A DNA stretch of 64,000 bases from Clostridia bacterium. GTDB lineage: Bacteria > Bacillota > Clostridia > Christensenellales > Aristaeellaceae. Positions 56,027-64,000 of this stretch are shown one piece after another; the first letter of the stretch is position 1; every line of letters begins with the position of its first letter. The stretch lies in NCBI GenBank assembly GCA_017524615.1, contig JAFXVJ010000010.1, positions 1 through 64,000 on the forward strand. The letters are read 5' to 3'. A model generated the notes under the pieces. That model saw only the letters and a list, made by a program, of their open reading frames with translations, was not told the origin of the DNA and searched no databases. A program made the position numbers and the translations under genes.

Positions 56027-56959
56027 GTGAGCAGCCATGTGAATATCGGCAAAATGCATGCGACGCATATCAAAAAAGACAGAACGCAGATTGCCATCAC
56101 GGTCATCACCTATCTGCTGGTGACGGTGTTCTGCCTGATGTGCATCCTGCCCTTCTGGATGATCATCGCCTCCTCCTTCTCCACGGAGGACGCCATCCGC
56201 CGGTCGGGCTTCACCCTGTGGCCCGGGGCCGAAAACTTCACCACCTATTCCTATGAACTGCTGTTCCGCTCGCCGGACCAGATGATCGGCGCCTACGTGG
56301 TTACCATCTGCCTGGCGGCGGCAGGCACGCTGACCGGCCTGTTCCTGGTGGCCATGACGGGCTATGCCCTGCAGCGCAGGGATTTTCCCTTCCGGAACGG
56401 CATCATGTTCTACATTTATTTCACCTCTCTGTTCTCTGCCGGCCTGGTGCCCTTCTATCTGCTCATGGTGCAGACGCTGAATCTGCGCGACAGCTATTTT
56501 GCTATTCTGTTCCCGCTGCTGATGAGCCCGTGGCTGATCGTGCTGATGAAAAACTTCATCAAGGCCATTCCCCACGAGATCACCGAATCGGGGAAGATCG
56601 ACGGCGCCGGGGATTTCCGCATCTTCTATCAGCTGATCCTGCCCAACCTGAAGCCCGCCCTGGCCACCATCGGCTTGTTCCTGGCGCTGAGCTACTGGAA
56701 TGAATGGTACTATTCCTCGCTGTTCCTGACTTCCAAGGTGGAATACCGTCCCCTGCAGTATCACCTGTATAACGTGATCAACAAGGTGGCCAGCCTGAAG
56801 AATTCCGTGGCGGGCTCCAACGTGGTCATCACCGATCTGCCGGGCGAAACGCTGAAAATGGCCACTGCCGTGGTGGCCACGGGCCCGATCATCCTGCTCT
56901 ATCCCTTCGTGCAGAAATACTTCGTGGCCGGCCTGACGGTGGGCTCGGTGAAGGGCTGA
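56027..56959 (+). CDS. Carbohydrate ABC transporter permease, YtcP/LplC type
   Basis: A 310-residue CUT1 permease. The EAA-type loop is TESGKIDGAGDFRIF and the end GLTVGSVKG. The start is a GTG at 56027, ten bases after AAAGGA; no better ATG fits the N-terminal homology. Second gene of the operon, 28 bases after the first. Confidence 0.92.
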   Translation: MSSHVNIGKMHATHIKKDRTQIAITVITYLLVTVFCLMCILPFWMIIASSFSTEDAIRRSGFTLWPGAENFTTYSYELLFRSPDQMIGAYVVTICLAAAGTLTGLFLVAMTGYALQRRDFPFRNGIMFYIYFTSLFSAGLVPFYLLMVQTLNLRDSYFAILFPLLMSPWLIVLMKNFIKAIPHEITESGKIDGAGDFRIFYQLILPNLKPALATIGLFLALSYWNEWYYSSLFLTSKVEYRPLQYHLYNVINKVASLKNSVAGSNVVITDLPGETLKMATAVVATGPIILLYPFVQKYFVAGLTVGSVKG

Positions 56960-57026
56960 CGGGCGCACTGACTGTGATTCTTTGCGGCTCCGTGCCGCAC
57001 AGAAATAAAAAAAGGAGGAACCCTCT

Positions 57027-58547
57027 ATGAAGAAACTGTTTGCCGTTCTGCTGGCAATGGTCATGCTGCTGGGCATCGTGCCTGCGCTGGCCGAAATCGA
57101 CACATCCGAACACGTGAAGATCGTTTATCTGGTGACGGGCGATAAGCCCACCAACCGCACCGATGAAGTGCTGGCCAAGATCAACGAACTGCTGACCGAA
57201 AAGATCAATGCCGAACTGGAATTCCGTTGGATCGAGTGGACCGACTGGCAGACCCAGTATAATCTGGCGCTGGCCACCCAGAACGGCGATATCGACCTGA
57301 TCGGCACCGCCACCGACTGGCTGGATGCGTGGCCCAACAGCCAGAAGGGCGCTTTCCTGCCCCTGACGGAGGAAATGCTGCAGACCTACGCGCCCAAGAC
57401 CTGGGAGAGTGTGTCTGAAGCTCACTGGAACCTGTGCAGGATGAACGGTCAGATCTATCTGATGCCGGAAGACAACTATGCGCAGTGGACCAACCACGGC
57501 TTCATGTACCGCGGCGACTGGGCCCGCGAAGCCGGCCTGGAGAACGGCGTGCATTCCTGGGCGGACCTGGCCGTGTACTTCCAGTACATCAAGGACAACA
57601 AGCCGGACGTGATTCCGTGGGACGCCAATGGCAACGGCTCTTCCTACAGCCCCCAGATGGCCGGCGGCTGGCAGACCTCCCACACCGGCAACATCGCCAT
57701 TGAAGGCTTCCCGGTCGCGATCTTCTACGGCGAAAGCAAGGACAATCCCTACACCCTGAGCCGCTACTATCTGGAAGGCGACGAACTGGTGAACTTTGCC
57801 AAGGAAATGAAGAAATGGGCCGACGCCGGCTACTGGCGCGCGGACGTGCTGAACTACACCGGCGATGTGGCCGCTGAAATGGAAGAGGGCAAGACCGGCG
57901 CCCATCAGCATCACACCCAGACCTGGACCGGCGAGCGCACCACCATGGAGCGCAAGCAGCCCGGCAGCGACCTTGGCTTCTTCTACTTCGGCGAAGAGCA
58001 GGCCAACCTGATTTCCCTGAACATCACCCACGGCGCCATGGCCGTGGCCGCCCAGAGCCGTCATCCCGAACGCGCCCTGATGGTGTATGACCTGATGCGC
58101 AACGATCCCGAGATCTATCACCTGATGCAGTATGGCTTCGAAGGCGAAATGTACACCGTGGATGAGAACGGCCGCTTCTCCCGTCCCGATGGCTTCGAGG
58201 ATTCCGTGGACGGCGTCAGCTTCAACTTCTGGTGGGGCCGCAACGACAACCTGGAATACAAGAACGCGCAGCTGGATTGGGATGCCATCGACGCGATGTA
58301 TGCCCGGTATGACGAAGTGAAGATCGACTATCCCTATGGCCAGTACATCTATGACAACAGCAACGTAGGCGTGTACATGGACAACCTGTCCAACGTGTAC
58401 AACACCTATATGCCCCGCATCGTATTCGGCATGAGCGACGATCCCGAAGCGCTGGTGGCTGAGTTCCGCCAGGCCCTGCAGGATGCCGGTATCGAAACGG
58501 TGATGTCTGAGGTGCAGAGCCAGCTGGACGCTGTGTACGCGCAGTAA
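57027..58547 (+). CDS. Extracellular sugar-binding protein of an ABC importer (DUF3502 type)
   Basis: A 506-residue binding protein. The signal peptide is residues 1-22 with cleavage after ALA; unlike the 22564 protein it has no lipobox Cys, so anchoring is unclear. The C-terminal segment ALVAEFRQALQDAGIETV and QLDAVYAQ matches the DUF3502 end. AAAGGAGG precedes the ATG. The GH2 gene downstream suggests a beta-galactoside or beta-glucuronide-type oligosaccharide ligand. A strong hairpin follows. Confidence 0.92.
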   Translation: MKKLFAVLLAMVMLLGIVPALAEIDTSEHVKIVYLVTGDKPTNRTDEVLAKINELLTEKINAELEFRWIEWTDWQTQYNLALATQNGDIDLIGTATDWLDAWPNSQKGAFLPLTEEMLQTYAPKTWESVSEAHWNLCRMNGQIYLMPEDNYAQWTNHGFMYRGDWAREAGLENGVHSWADLAVYFQYIKDNKPDVIPWDANGNGSSYSPQMAGGWQTSHTGNIAIEGFPVAIFYGESKDNPYTLSRYYLEGDELVNFAKEMKKWADAGYWRADVLNYTGDVAAEMEEGKTGAHQHHTQTWTGERTTMERKQPGSDLGFFYFGEEQANLISLNITHGAMAVAAQSRHPERALMVYDLMRNDPEIYHLMQYGFEGEMYTVDENGRFSRPDGFEDSVDGVSFNFWWGRNDNLEYKNAQLDWDAIDAMYARYDEVKIDYPYGQYIYDNSNVGVYMDNLSNVYNTYMPRIVFGMSDDPEALVAEFRQALQDAGIETVMSEVQSQLDAVYAQ

Positions 58548-58562
58548 TCTCAGCGGCTTTTT

Positions 58563-58609
58563 GAGGGGGATGCCCAATGGCGCGCATGCGCCGGGAGGGC
58601 ATCCCCCTC
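58563..58609 (+). terminator. Strong hairpin between binding-protein and GH2 genes
   Basis: 13-bp perfect arms (58563-58575 with 58597-58609) around an inner GGCGC/GCGCC hairpin. The tail TCTTGTT is T-poor, so it is probably a partial terminator or mRNA stabiliser favouring the importer over GH2. Confidence 0.65.
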
Positions 58610-58671
58610 TCTTGTTGACGGCCCATCCCTGCGCACGGGCGAGGCCCTGTTTTTTTCTGCCGGAGGAGCAT

Positions 58672-61044
58672 ATGAGCGAGAAAAACGAGATAAACGAGAA
58701 AAACGAGAAAAACGGAAAAAACGAGAAAAACGTAAAAAATGTGAAAAAAAGGATCGATTCGGATTGGCGGTTTCACTGGGGCGATGTGCGGGACGCCGGC
58801 TTCATGGGCTTTGACGACAGCGGCTGGCGCCGGGTGACCCTGCCCCACGATTGGGCGGTGGAGTATCCTTTTGACAAATGCCATGCCAGCGGCACCGGGT
58901 ATCTTCCCGGGGGCACGGCCTGGTACCGGAAGCATGTGGAATTGAATGACGGCGTGCAGGGCAAACGCGTGCGCCTGACCTTCCAGGGCGTGTACAAGCA
59001 TGCCCAGGTGTGGGTGAACAGCAATTATCTGGGCCGCCACGCCTACGGCTACACTTCCTTTGCCTATGATATCAGCGAATTTGTGCGCCCCGGCGATAAC
59101 GTGATCGCCGTGCGGGTGGAGCATGAGGATGTGGCCGATTCCCGGTGGTACACCGGCAGCGGCATTGACCGGCACGTGGAAATGGAAATCAGCGACCCGG
59201 TGTGCTTTGCTCAGGACGGCGTGTTCGTCAGCACCGTTTCTGCTGATCAGGGCACGGCCAGACTGCGCATCCGGTACGAAACCCTGGGGGCGGAAGGAGC
59301 CTGCTTTCACCTGTATGACAACGAAGGGAAATGCCATGGGGACGCGGCTTTTCAGGGCGAACGGGGAGAGGGGGAGATGCTGGTCCCCCGGCCCGCGCTG
59401 TGGAGCCCGGATGATCCCTTCCTGTATTCCCTGACGTGCGAAACGCTCCTCGGCGGGAAAATCACGGATCGGATGACGCTGCCCGTGGGGATCCGCACGA
59501 TCCGCTTTGATGCCGACCGCGGCTTTTTCCTGAACGGGGAAAGCATGAAAATCAAAGGCGTGTGCGTGCATCACGACGCGGGCTGCCTGGGCGCGGCGGT
59601 GCCCAAAGCGGTGTGGGCGCGCCGCATTCAAAAGTTCAAGGCGGCGGGGTGCAACGCCCTGCGCACCGCCCATAATCCGCCGGACCCCGATCTGCTGGAT
59701 CTTTGCGATGAAATGGGCCTGCTGGTGATGGATGAAGCGTTCGACGAATGGGAGGGCGTGAAAAACAAATGGTGGCAGGGCCACAATGTGTATCCGCCCA
59801 AGCATTTCGGATATGGGGAGGATTTCCCGGAGTGGCATGAAAAGGACCTGGCGGGCATGATCAGGCGGGACCGGAACCACCCCTGCGTCATGATGTGGTC
59901 CATCGGCAATGAAATCGACTATCCCAACGATCCTTACGTGACGCCCCTGTTTAAGGAAGTGCTGGGCAACAATGACGCCAACAAGCCCCTGGCCGAACGG
60001 CTCTACGACGCGCGCAAGCCGGACGCGGGACGGCTGGCCCGGGTAGCCCGGGAACTGACCGCTATCGTGCACGGACTGGATGACACCCGGCCCGTCACCA
60101 GCGCCCTTTCCTTCCCCGAACTGAGCAACCGAACCGGCTATGCCGATGCCCTGGACGTGGTGGGGTACAACTACCGGGAAAAGTTTTATGAGGACGACCA
60201 TGCGCTGTATCCCGGCCGGGTGATCCTGGGCAGCGAAAACAGCCATGACCCCCGGGCCTGGCGCGCGGTGCGGGATCACGATTACATTTCGGCGCAGTTT
60301 TTGTGGACGGGTGTGGATTTTCTGGGCGAGTGCGCAGGCTGGCCCATACGCATCAGCCAGGCGGGCATGCTGACGCTGGCGGGGTATGAAAAGCCCCTGT
60401 ACTATCAGCGGAAAGCCCTGTGGACGGAAGAACCGTTTGTCCGCATTGCGGTGAGCGGCGGGAAGGAGGAGCCTCATGGCGCCTGGGCCGATTCCTTCCG
60501 CTGGCAGGGCGCGCCCGGAGAGCCCAGGACGGTGTCCTGCTATACCAATGCCCGCCGGGCAGAACTGTTCCTGAATGGAAGGTCGCTGGGAGAAAAACGG
60601 GTGGAGGATCAGGACGGAGGCCGGGTCAGCTGGACCGTGGCTTATGAGGAAGGCACGCTGCGGGCCGTGGCCGACGGGGCGGAGGACACGCTGTCAACTG
60701 CCCGGAAGGCGTCGGCGCTGACGCTCAGGCCGGACCGGAAAACGCTGCGGACCGACAGGCAGGATGTATGCCAGGTGGAAATCACGCTGGTGGATGAGGA
60801 GGGAAAGCCCGCGCTGGATGAAATCGTGCATTGCCAGCCGGTGGGCGATCTGGACTTGCTGGGCATCGAGAACGGCAAGCCGGATGACCTGACGCCCTAC
60901 AGCGAGCCATACCGACAGACCTTGGACGGGCGGCTGATCGTATACCTGCGGGCGGGCCGCACGCCCGGCCCGGCCAGCCTGCACGTGTGGACCCGTTCCG
61001 GCCTGACGGCAGATTGCGCGGTGGACTGTTCAGCCATCGATTGA
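58672..61044 (+). CDS. Glycoside hydrolase family 2 (beta-galactosidase-like)
   Basis: A 790-residue GH2 enzyme without signal peptide. It has a jelly-roll domain (about 28-175), an Ig-like domain, a TIM barrel with acid/base Glu414 (WSIGNEIDYP) and nucleophile Glu522 (ILGSENSHD), and C-terminal beta-sandwich domains with a DUF4982-like region. Residues 2-26 are an odd Lys/Asn/Glu repeat before the usual start of the family. The ATG at 58672 has CGGAGGAG upstream. Last gene of the LacI-controlled operon. Galactosidase versus glucuronidase specificity cannot be settled by eye. Confidence 0.9.
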   Translation: MSEKNEINEKNEKNGKNEKNVKNVKKRIDSDWRFHWGDVRDAGFMGFDDSGWRRVTLPHDWAVEYPFDKCHASGTGYLPGGTAWYRKHVELNDGVQGKRVRLTFQGVYKHAQVWVNSNYLGRHAYGYTSFAYDISEFVRPGDNVIAVRVEHEDVADSRWYTGSGIDRHVEMEISDPVCFAQDGVFVSTVSADQGTARLRIRYETLGAEGACFHLYDNEGKCHGDAAFQGERGEGEMLVPRPALWSPDDPFLYSLTCETLLGGKITDRMTLPVGIRTIRFDADRGFFLNGESMKIKGVCVHHDAGCLGAAVPKAVWARRIQKFKAAGCNALRTAHNPPDPDLLDLCDEMGLLVMDEAFDEWEGVKNKWWQGHNVYPPKHFGYGEDFPEWHEKDLAGMIRRDRNHPCVMMWSIGNEIDYPNDPYVTPLFKEVLGNNDANKPLAERLYDARKPDAGRLARVARELTAIVHGLDDTRPVTSALSFPELSNRTGYADALDVVGYNYREKFYEDDHALYPGRVILGSENSHDPRAWRAVRDHDYISAQFLWTGVDFLGECAGWPIRISQAGMLTLAGYEKPLYYQRKALWTEEPFVRIAVSGGKEEPHGAWADSFRWQGAPGEPRTVSCYTNARRAELFLNGRSLGEKRVEDQDGGRVSWTVAYEEGTLRAVADGAEDTLSTARKASALTLRPDRKTLRTDRQDVCQVEITLVDEEGKPALDEIVHCQPVGDLDLLGIENGKPDDLTPYSEPYRQTLDGRLIVYLRAGRTPGPASLHVWTRSGLTADCAVDCSAID

Positions 61045-61129
61045 ACAGACGCCTTTTTCCGGGCTTTTGTCCGCGCTGCGCCATCCAATCAACAGGCCTT
61101 ATGATTGCAGCGGCCACGCGATGAGAATC

Positions 61130-61164
61130 AAAAAAAGCGCCGGCAAAAGCCGACGCTTTCTTTT
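61130..61164. terminator. Bidirectional terminator between GH2 and rpsR
   Basis: The stem AAAGCG/CGCTTT with inner CGGC/GCCG (61134-61159), seven T on the minus strand (61130-61136) and CTTTTC on the plus strand. It serves the convergent GH2 (+) and ribosomal (-) operons. Confidence 0.8.
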
Positions 61165-61172
61165 CTGCTGGA

Positions 61173-61427
61173 TCAATCCACCGTGTAGGGCAGCAGCGCG
61201 ATGGCACGGGCGCGCTTGATGGCCTCGCTCAGCTGACGCTGATGCTTGGCGCAGTTGCCGGTCATGCGGCGGGGCAGGATCTTGCCGCGCTCATTGATGG
61301 AGCGGGACAGACGCTTATAATCCTTATAATCGATATATTCGATCTTGTTCACGCAGAAATCGCACACCTTCCGACGAGGGCGTTTTCCCCGCGGACGAGG
61401 GCGCTTTTCGCCACGATCCTCAGACAT
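61173..61427 (-). CDS. rpsR: 30S ribosomal protein S18
   Basis: An 84-residue small-subunit protein. The conserved core is [18 protein letters not shown] and [15 protein letters not shown], with the usual [10 protein letters not shown]. It is a cysteine-containing form (C22, C25 and a later Cys), suggesting zinc binding. An Arg/Lys-rich N-terminal tail precedes the core. Last gene of rpsF-ssb-rpsR; GGAGG before the ATG. Confidence 0.98.
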   Translation of the reverse strand: MSEDRGEKRPRPRGKRPRRKVCDFCVNKIEYIDYKDYKRLSRSINERGKILPRRMTGNCAKHQRQLSEAIKRARAIALLPYTVD

Positions 61428-61457
61428 CGTTCATTTCCTCCTTCATTCGATTTCCGA

Positions 61458-61904
61458 TCAGAAAGGCAACTCTTCTTCATCCACCTGTACATAGCCGCCG
61501 CCCTGAGGCGCGCTGCCCATGGCAGGATTAGCCCGGGGTGCGCTGGGCACCGCGTTATAGGCAGGCGCTTCGCCCGCCTCGCCGCGGGGCGTAAGGAATT
61601 CCACGTCGTCCGCGGTCACTTCCAGGCTGGCGCGGGCCTGTCCGTCATTGCCCACATAGGCAGAGGCCGACACAGTGCCCACCACGGACACCTTCCGGCC
61701 CTTGGCCAGGTATTTGGAGCAGATTTCGCCCAGCTGCCGCCATGCGCTGACGCGGAAGAAATCCGCCTCGGGCTGGCCGGCCTCGGCATTGCTGCTCCGC
61801 CGACGGTTGACCGCGATGGTGAACTGGCACACCGTGTAGCCGTTGGGCGTGGTGCGCAATTCGGGATCACGGGTCAGGTTGCCAATCAGAAAGACCTTGT
61901 TCAT
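61458..61904 (-). CDS. ssb: Single-stranded DNA-binding protein
   Basis: A 148-residue SSB. The OB fold starts MNKVFLIGNLTRDPELR, a Gly/Ala/Pro-rich linker follows from about 110, and the acidic tip is DEEELPF, which binds partner proteins. It lies between rpsF and rpsR as in most Firmicutes. Ribosome site GGGAGG. Confidence 0.97.
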   Translation of the reverse strand: MNKVFLIGNLTRDPELRTTPNGYTVCQFTIAVNRRRSSNAEAGQPEADFFRVSAWRQLGEICSKYLAKGRKVSVVGTVSASAYVGNDGQARASLEVTADDVEFLTPRGEAGEAPAYNAVPSAPRANPAMGSAPQGGGYVQVDEEELPF

Positions 61905-61919
61905 GCTCGCTCCTCCCGT

Positions 61920-62333
61920 TTATTCAGCGGCAGGGGTTTCCACAGGCGCTTCGGCGGGAGCCTCAGCGGCCGGCTCGGCCACGGGCGCTTCCACAGCGGG
62001 GGCCACGGGCGCGGGACGCACGGCGCGGGGCTTGATGCCCACTTTCCGTTCGATCTGCCGGATCACCTGATAGCGAATGACGCTGTCGGAAATCTGAAGG
62101 TTGCGCTCCAGTTCCCTGGGCAGTTCAGCCTCGGCCTGGAAGTTCACCAGCACATAGTAGCCTTCGGTTTTGTAATCGATGGCATATGCCAGGCGGCGCT
62201 TGCCCCACTCTTCCACCTTATCCACGCTGCCGCCGTTGCCGGTGATCAGTTCGTTGAATTTGGCGATCAGCGCTTTGCGGGCCTCTTCCTCCACAGCAGG
62301 GTCGATGATGTACACCACTTCATACTTGTTCAT
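61920..62333 (-). CDS. rpsF: 30S ribosomal protein S6
   Basis: A 137-residue S6. The core (MNKYEVVYIIDPAVEEE to VIRYQVIRQIERK) is about 95 residues. It is extended by an Ala/Pro/Glu-rich acidic tail of about 40 residues, as seen in several Clostridia. First gene of the operon, with a GGAGG site and a strong promoter at 62405-62433. The leader hairpin may bind S6:S18 for feedback. Confidence 0.97.
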   Translation of the reverse strand: MNKYEVVYIIDPAVEEEARKALIAKFNELITGNGGSVDKVEEWGKRRLAYAIDYKTEGYYVLVNFQAEAELPRELERNLQISDSVIRYQVIRQIERKVGIKPRAVRPAPVAPAVEAPVAEPAAEAPAEAPVETPAAE

Positions 62334-62361
62334 TTTCCATTCACCTCCTCATGGACATATG

Positions 62362-62392
62362 GCGTCTCATCCTTTTGTGAGACGCAAGGATG
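62362..62392 (-). promoter_or_regulatory. Structured leader of the rpsF operon, possible pseudoknot
   Basis: An 8-bp perfect stem (62362-62369 with 62378-62385). On the minus strand the loop AAGGATG portion can pair with CATCCTT just upstream (62386-62392), forming an H-type pseudoknot. Position and size fit an autoregulatory leader; the conserved S6:S18 site was not positively identified. Confidence 0.45.
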
Positions 62393-62404
62393 TGCCAATT
62401 AAGG

Positions 62405-62433
62405 ATTATAATACATTTCAGCGAATGACGCAA
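62405..62433 (-). promoter_or_regulatory. Promoter of rpsF-ssb-rpsR
   Basis: On the minus strand TTGCGT (62428-62433) and TATAAT (62405-62410) are 17 bases apart. Confidence 0.75.
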
Positions 62434-62576
62434 GGGGTTTTATCAAATTTATTTCAGTTTTCAGCGTACGAAGATGAAAAAAGACGGTAAAAGACGGAAC
62501 GGCCCGGGAATATTACGATTTTCCTGTTGTTATTGAATTATTTCATCGAAAATGTGTAGAAAATGTTTCGAAAAGC

Positions 62577-62606
62577 TTGATTTTTGGTGCCCTTTGCGTG
62601 TAAAAT
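62577..62606 (+). promoter_or_regulatory. Promoter of the OmpR-type two-component operon
   Basis: TTGATT (62577-62582) and TAAAAT (62601-62606) are 18 bases apart, 60 bases before the GTG at 62669. A small leader hairpin (GCAGGC/GCCTGC) follows. Confidence 0.6.
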
Positions 62607-62668
62607 AGGAGAAGGCAGGCGATGCACGGCTTTTTTGCCTGCGCGTACATGAGGAAGGATGAAACAAA

Positions 62669-63361
62669 GTGGCCAAGCGCATACTGCTGGTGGATGACGA
62701 GCCTTTGATTCTCAAAGGTCTGCGTTTTACCCTGGAACAGGAAGGATACGAAATTCTCACCGCGGCGGATGGGGAAGAAGCGCTGCAGGTGTTCTTTGAC
62801 GAGCCGGTGGATCTGGTGCTGCTGGATGTGATGCTGCCCAAGCTGGACGGCATCCAGGTGTGCCAGCGTATCCGGGAGAGCAGCAACGTGCCCATTTTGA
62901 TGCTCACCGCCAAAGGCGAGGATATGGATAAGATCCTGGGGCTGGAATACGGCGCTGACGATTACATGACCAAGCCCTTCAATATCCTGGAGGTGAAGGC
63001 CAGGATCAAGACGGTGCTGCGCCGTGCGGCCCAGCCCGCGGCCAATGAGGAAAAAAAGATCATCCGGGTGCACGATATGGAAGTGAATATCGTGAACCGT
63101 TCCGTCACCCTGGGGGGCAAGGAGGTCCGCCTGACGGCCAAGGAATTCGATCTGCTGCAGCTGTTCATCACCAACCGGGGCAAGGTGTTCAGCAGGGAAA
63201 CCATGCTGGAAACGGTGTGGAAGTACGATTATATGGGCGACGCGCGGACAGTGGACGTGCATATCCGCCGCCTGCGGGAAAAGATCGAGCGGAATCCCGC
63301 CCAGCCGGAGTTCATCTTCACCAAGTGGGGAGTGGGCTACTATTTCACGGACAAGGATTAA
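62669..63361 (+). CDS. OmpR-family response regulator
   Basis: A 230-residue regulator. The receiver domain has DDE at residues 8-10, phosphoacceptor Asp53 in LVLLDVMLPK, Thr in MLTAK and KPF near 104. A winged-helix DNA-binding domain ends RTVDVHIRRLREKIE and FTKWGVGYYF. The start is a GTG with GAGGAAGGA upstream. The stop overlaps the beginning of the downstream kinase frame. It resembles the WalR/PhoP branch, but assigning it as the essential cell-wall regulator is not justified from this alone. Confidence 0.95.
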   Translation: MAKRILLVDDEPLILKGLRFTLEQEGYEILTAADGEEALQVFFDEPVDLVLLDVMLPKLDGIQVCQRIRESSNVPILMLTAKGEDMDKILGLEYGADDYMTKPFNILEVKARIKTVLRRAAQPAANEEKKIIRVHDMEVNIVNRSVTLGGKEVRLTAKEFDLLQLFITNRGKVFSRETMLETVWKYDYMGDARTVDVHIRRLREKIERNPAQPEFIFTKWGVGYYFTDKD

Positions 63362-64000
63362 AAACCCCTTCGCCAGCATCCGCTGGCAAATTTTGCTCGC
63401 CTTTCTGCTGATCGTCGGGCTGTCTTTCTATGTGATGGCCAGTTCGATCAGCGGCATGGTGGGCGATTCTTTATTTGAGCAGCGGATCCGCACGGACAGG
63501 TCCAGCCTGGAAAGCCTGGCCACCCGCGCATCGCCGCTGCTGGCTCAAAGCGACGTGCAGGCGCTCCGCAGCCAATTGCTCACCGCCGGTGGGGAATTGG
63601 GGGGGCGCATTTTGCTGTTGGATCAGAACGGCAAAGTGCAGCTGGATTCCTACGGCGAAATGCAGGGGATGCGGCTGCAGTACCCGGAAATCGCCAATAT
63701 CCTGGTGCGGGGCCAGAGCGTGGATTACGGCGTGCACGAATTGGATTCGGGCACGAAGCTGGATACCTCCCACCTGCTCTTCACCCGGCGCACCAGCGCT
63801 TCCTGGGTGGGTTACTGCACGGCGGGGGTGGTATACGCCTCCGATATCATCGGGGTGCTGCTTCTGGTGTCCCCGGTACAGGAGATCATGCAGAACCTGT
63901 ATCAATTGCAGGATCAGCTGATCCTGATTTTCGTGGTGGTTGCCGGAGCGGCGCTGCTGGCCGCCTGGGTGTTTTCCAGCATCATCACCCGGCCCATCGC
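63357..64000 (+). CDS. Sensor histidine kinase (partial), partner of the OmpR regulator
   Basis: An open frame of at least 214 codons running off the window. It begins with a membrane segment (IRWQILLAFLLIVGLSFYVM), then an extracellular sensor domain of about 160 residues and a second membrane segment (LILIFVVVAGAALLAAWVF) leading to the HAMP start ITRPI. Kinase domains are beyond the edge. No ATG, GTG or TTG precedes the first membrane segment: the family-like N-terminus KNPFASIRWQ would start at an ATT (63357) overlapping the regulator stop. The start is therefore uncertain; a TTG at 63393 is the alternative. Confidence 0.85.
   Translation, partial: MKNPFASIRWQILLAFLLIVGLSFYVMASSISGMVGDSLFEQRIRTDRSSLESLATRASPLLAQSDVQALRSQLLTAGGELGGRILLLDQNGKVQLDSYGEMQGMRLQYPEIANILVRGQSVDYGVHELDSGTKLDTSHLLFTRRTSASWVGYCTAGVVYASDIIGVLLLVSPVQEIMQNLYQLQDQLILIFVVVAGAALLAAWVFSSIITRPI

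Overview
The window is GC-rich, densely coded DNA from an anaerobic Firmicute, most likely an uncultured gut or rumen member of Clostridia. The clues are pyruvate:ferredoxin oxidoreductase, a clostridial-type rpsF-ssb-rpsR operon, strong AAGGAGG ribosome binding sites, LplB/YtcP-type sugar importers without a local ATPase, a YesMN-type two-component pair and several LacI regulators. Placement near Christensenellales/Oscillospirales is inference only. No tRNA, rRNA or CRISPR array was seen.

Layout. 1-2595: two permeases of a sugar importer (the first cut by the window edge) divergent from a LacI regulator with a perfect operator palindrome. 2687-3103: AT-rich remnant of a tyrosine recombinase. 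3224-6392: gap (GAPDH) and prfC (RF3), the latter preceded by a four-codon minigene. 6602-8212: a membrane-anchored MerR regulator overlapping a YhfC-type intramembrane protease gene. 8585-10486: polysaccharide deacetylase and SGNH esterase. 10827-17345: LarA-like racemase, Old Yellow Enzyme, SDR, fumarate-reductase-like flavoprotein and GH28. 26064 down to 17617 (minus): importer (two permeases, binding lipoprotein), serine hydrolase, Gfo/Idh oxidoreductase, NagB-like deaminase, second Gfo/Idh. 42553 down to 26207 (minus): GH109-like protein, epimerase, DapA-like lyase, M20 amidohydrolase, NagA-like deacetylase, unknown protein, YesN/YesM pair, alpha/beta hydrolase, GH4, ceramidase-like protein, Gfo/Idh. 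42883-49307: GH3 and an FbpABC-like transporter. 49519-53410: dispersed repeat, an 18-bp tandem array and nifJ. 53718-61044: LacI regulator, operator, sugar importer and GH2. 61173-64000: rpsF-ssb-rpsR and a divergent OmpR-type two-component system whose kinase runs off the end.

The theme is uptake and intracellular breakdown of complex glycans, with amino sugars prominent (GH109-like, NagA-like, M20, NagB-like, DapA-like). There is also a high density of NAD- or flavin-dependent enzymes (four Gfo/Idh-fold proteins, GH4, OYE, SDR, flavoprotein), which hints at oxidation-assisted deglycosylation. The CUT1 importers lack an ATPase gene here and probably share an MsmX-like ATPase encoded elsewhere. 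Strong hairpins follow the binding-protein genes and would raise their expression relative to downstream genes.

The most promising unusual items are the MerR/YhfC pair (a possible regulated-intramembrane-proteolysis circuit), the minigene before prfC, the three-copy palindromic repeat family, the tandem array next to nifJ, the LarA/OYE/SDR/flavoprotein/GH28 operon, and a histidine kinase with no conventional start codon.
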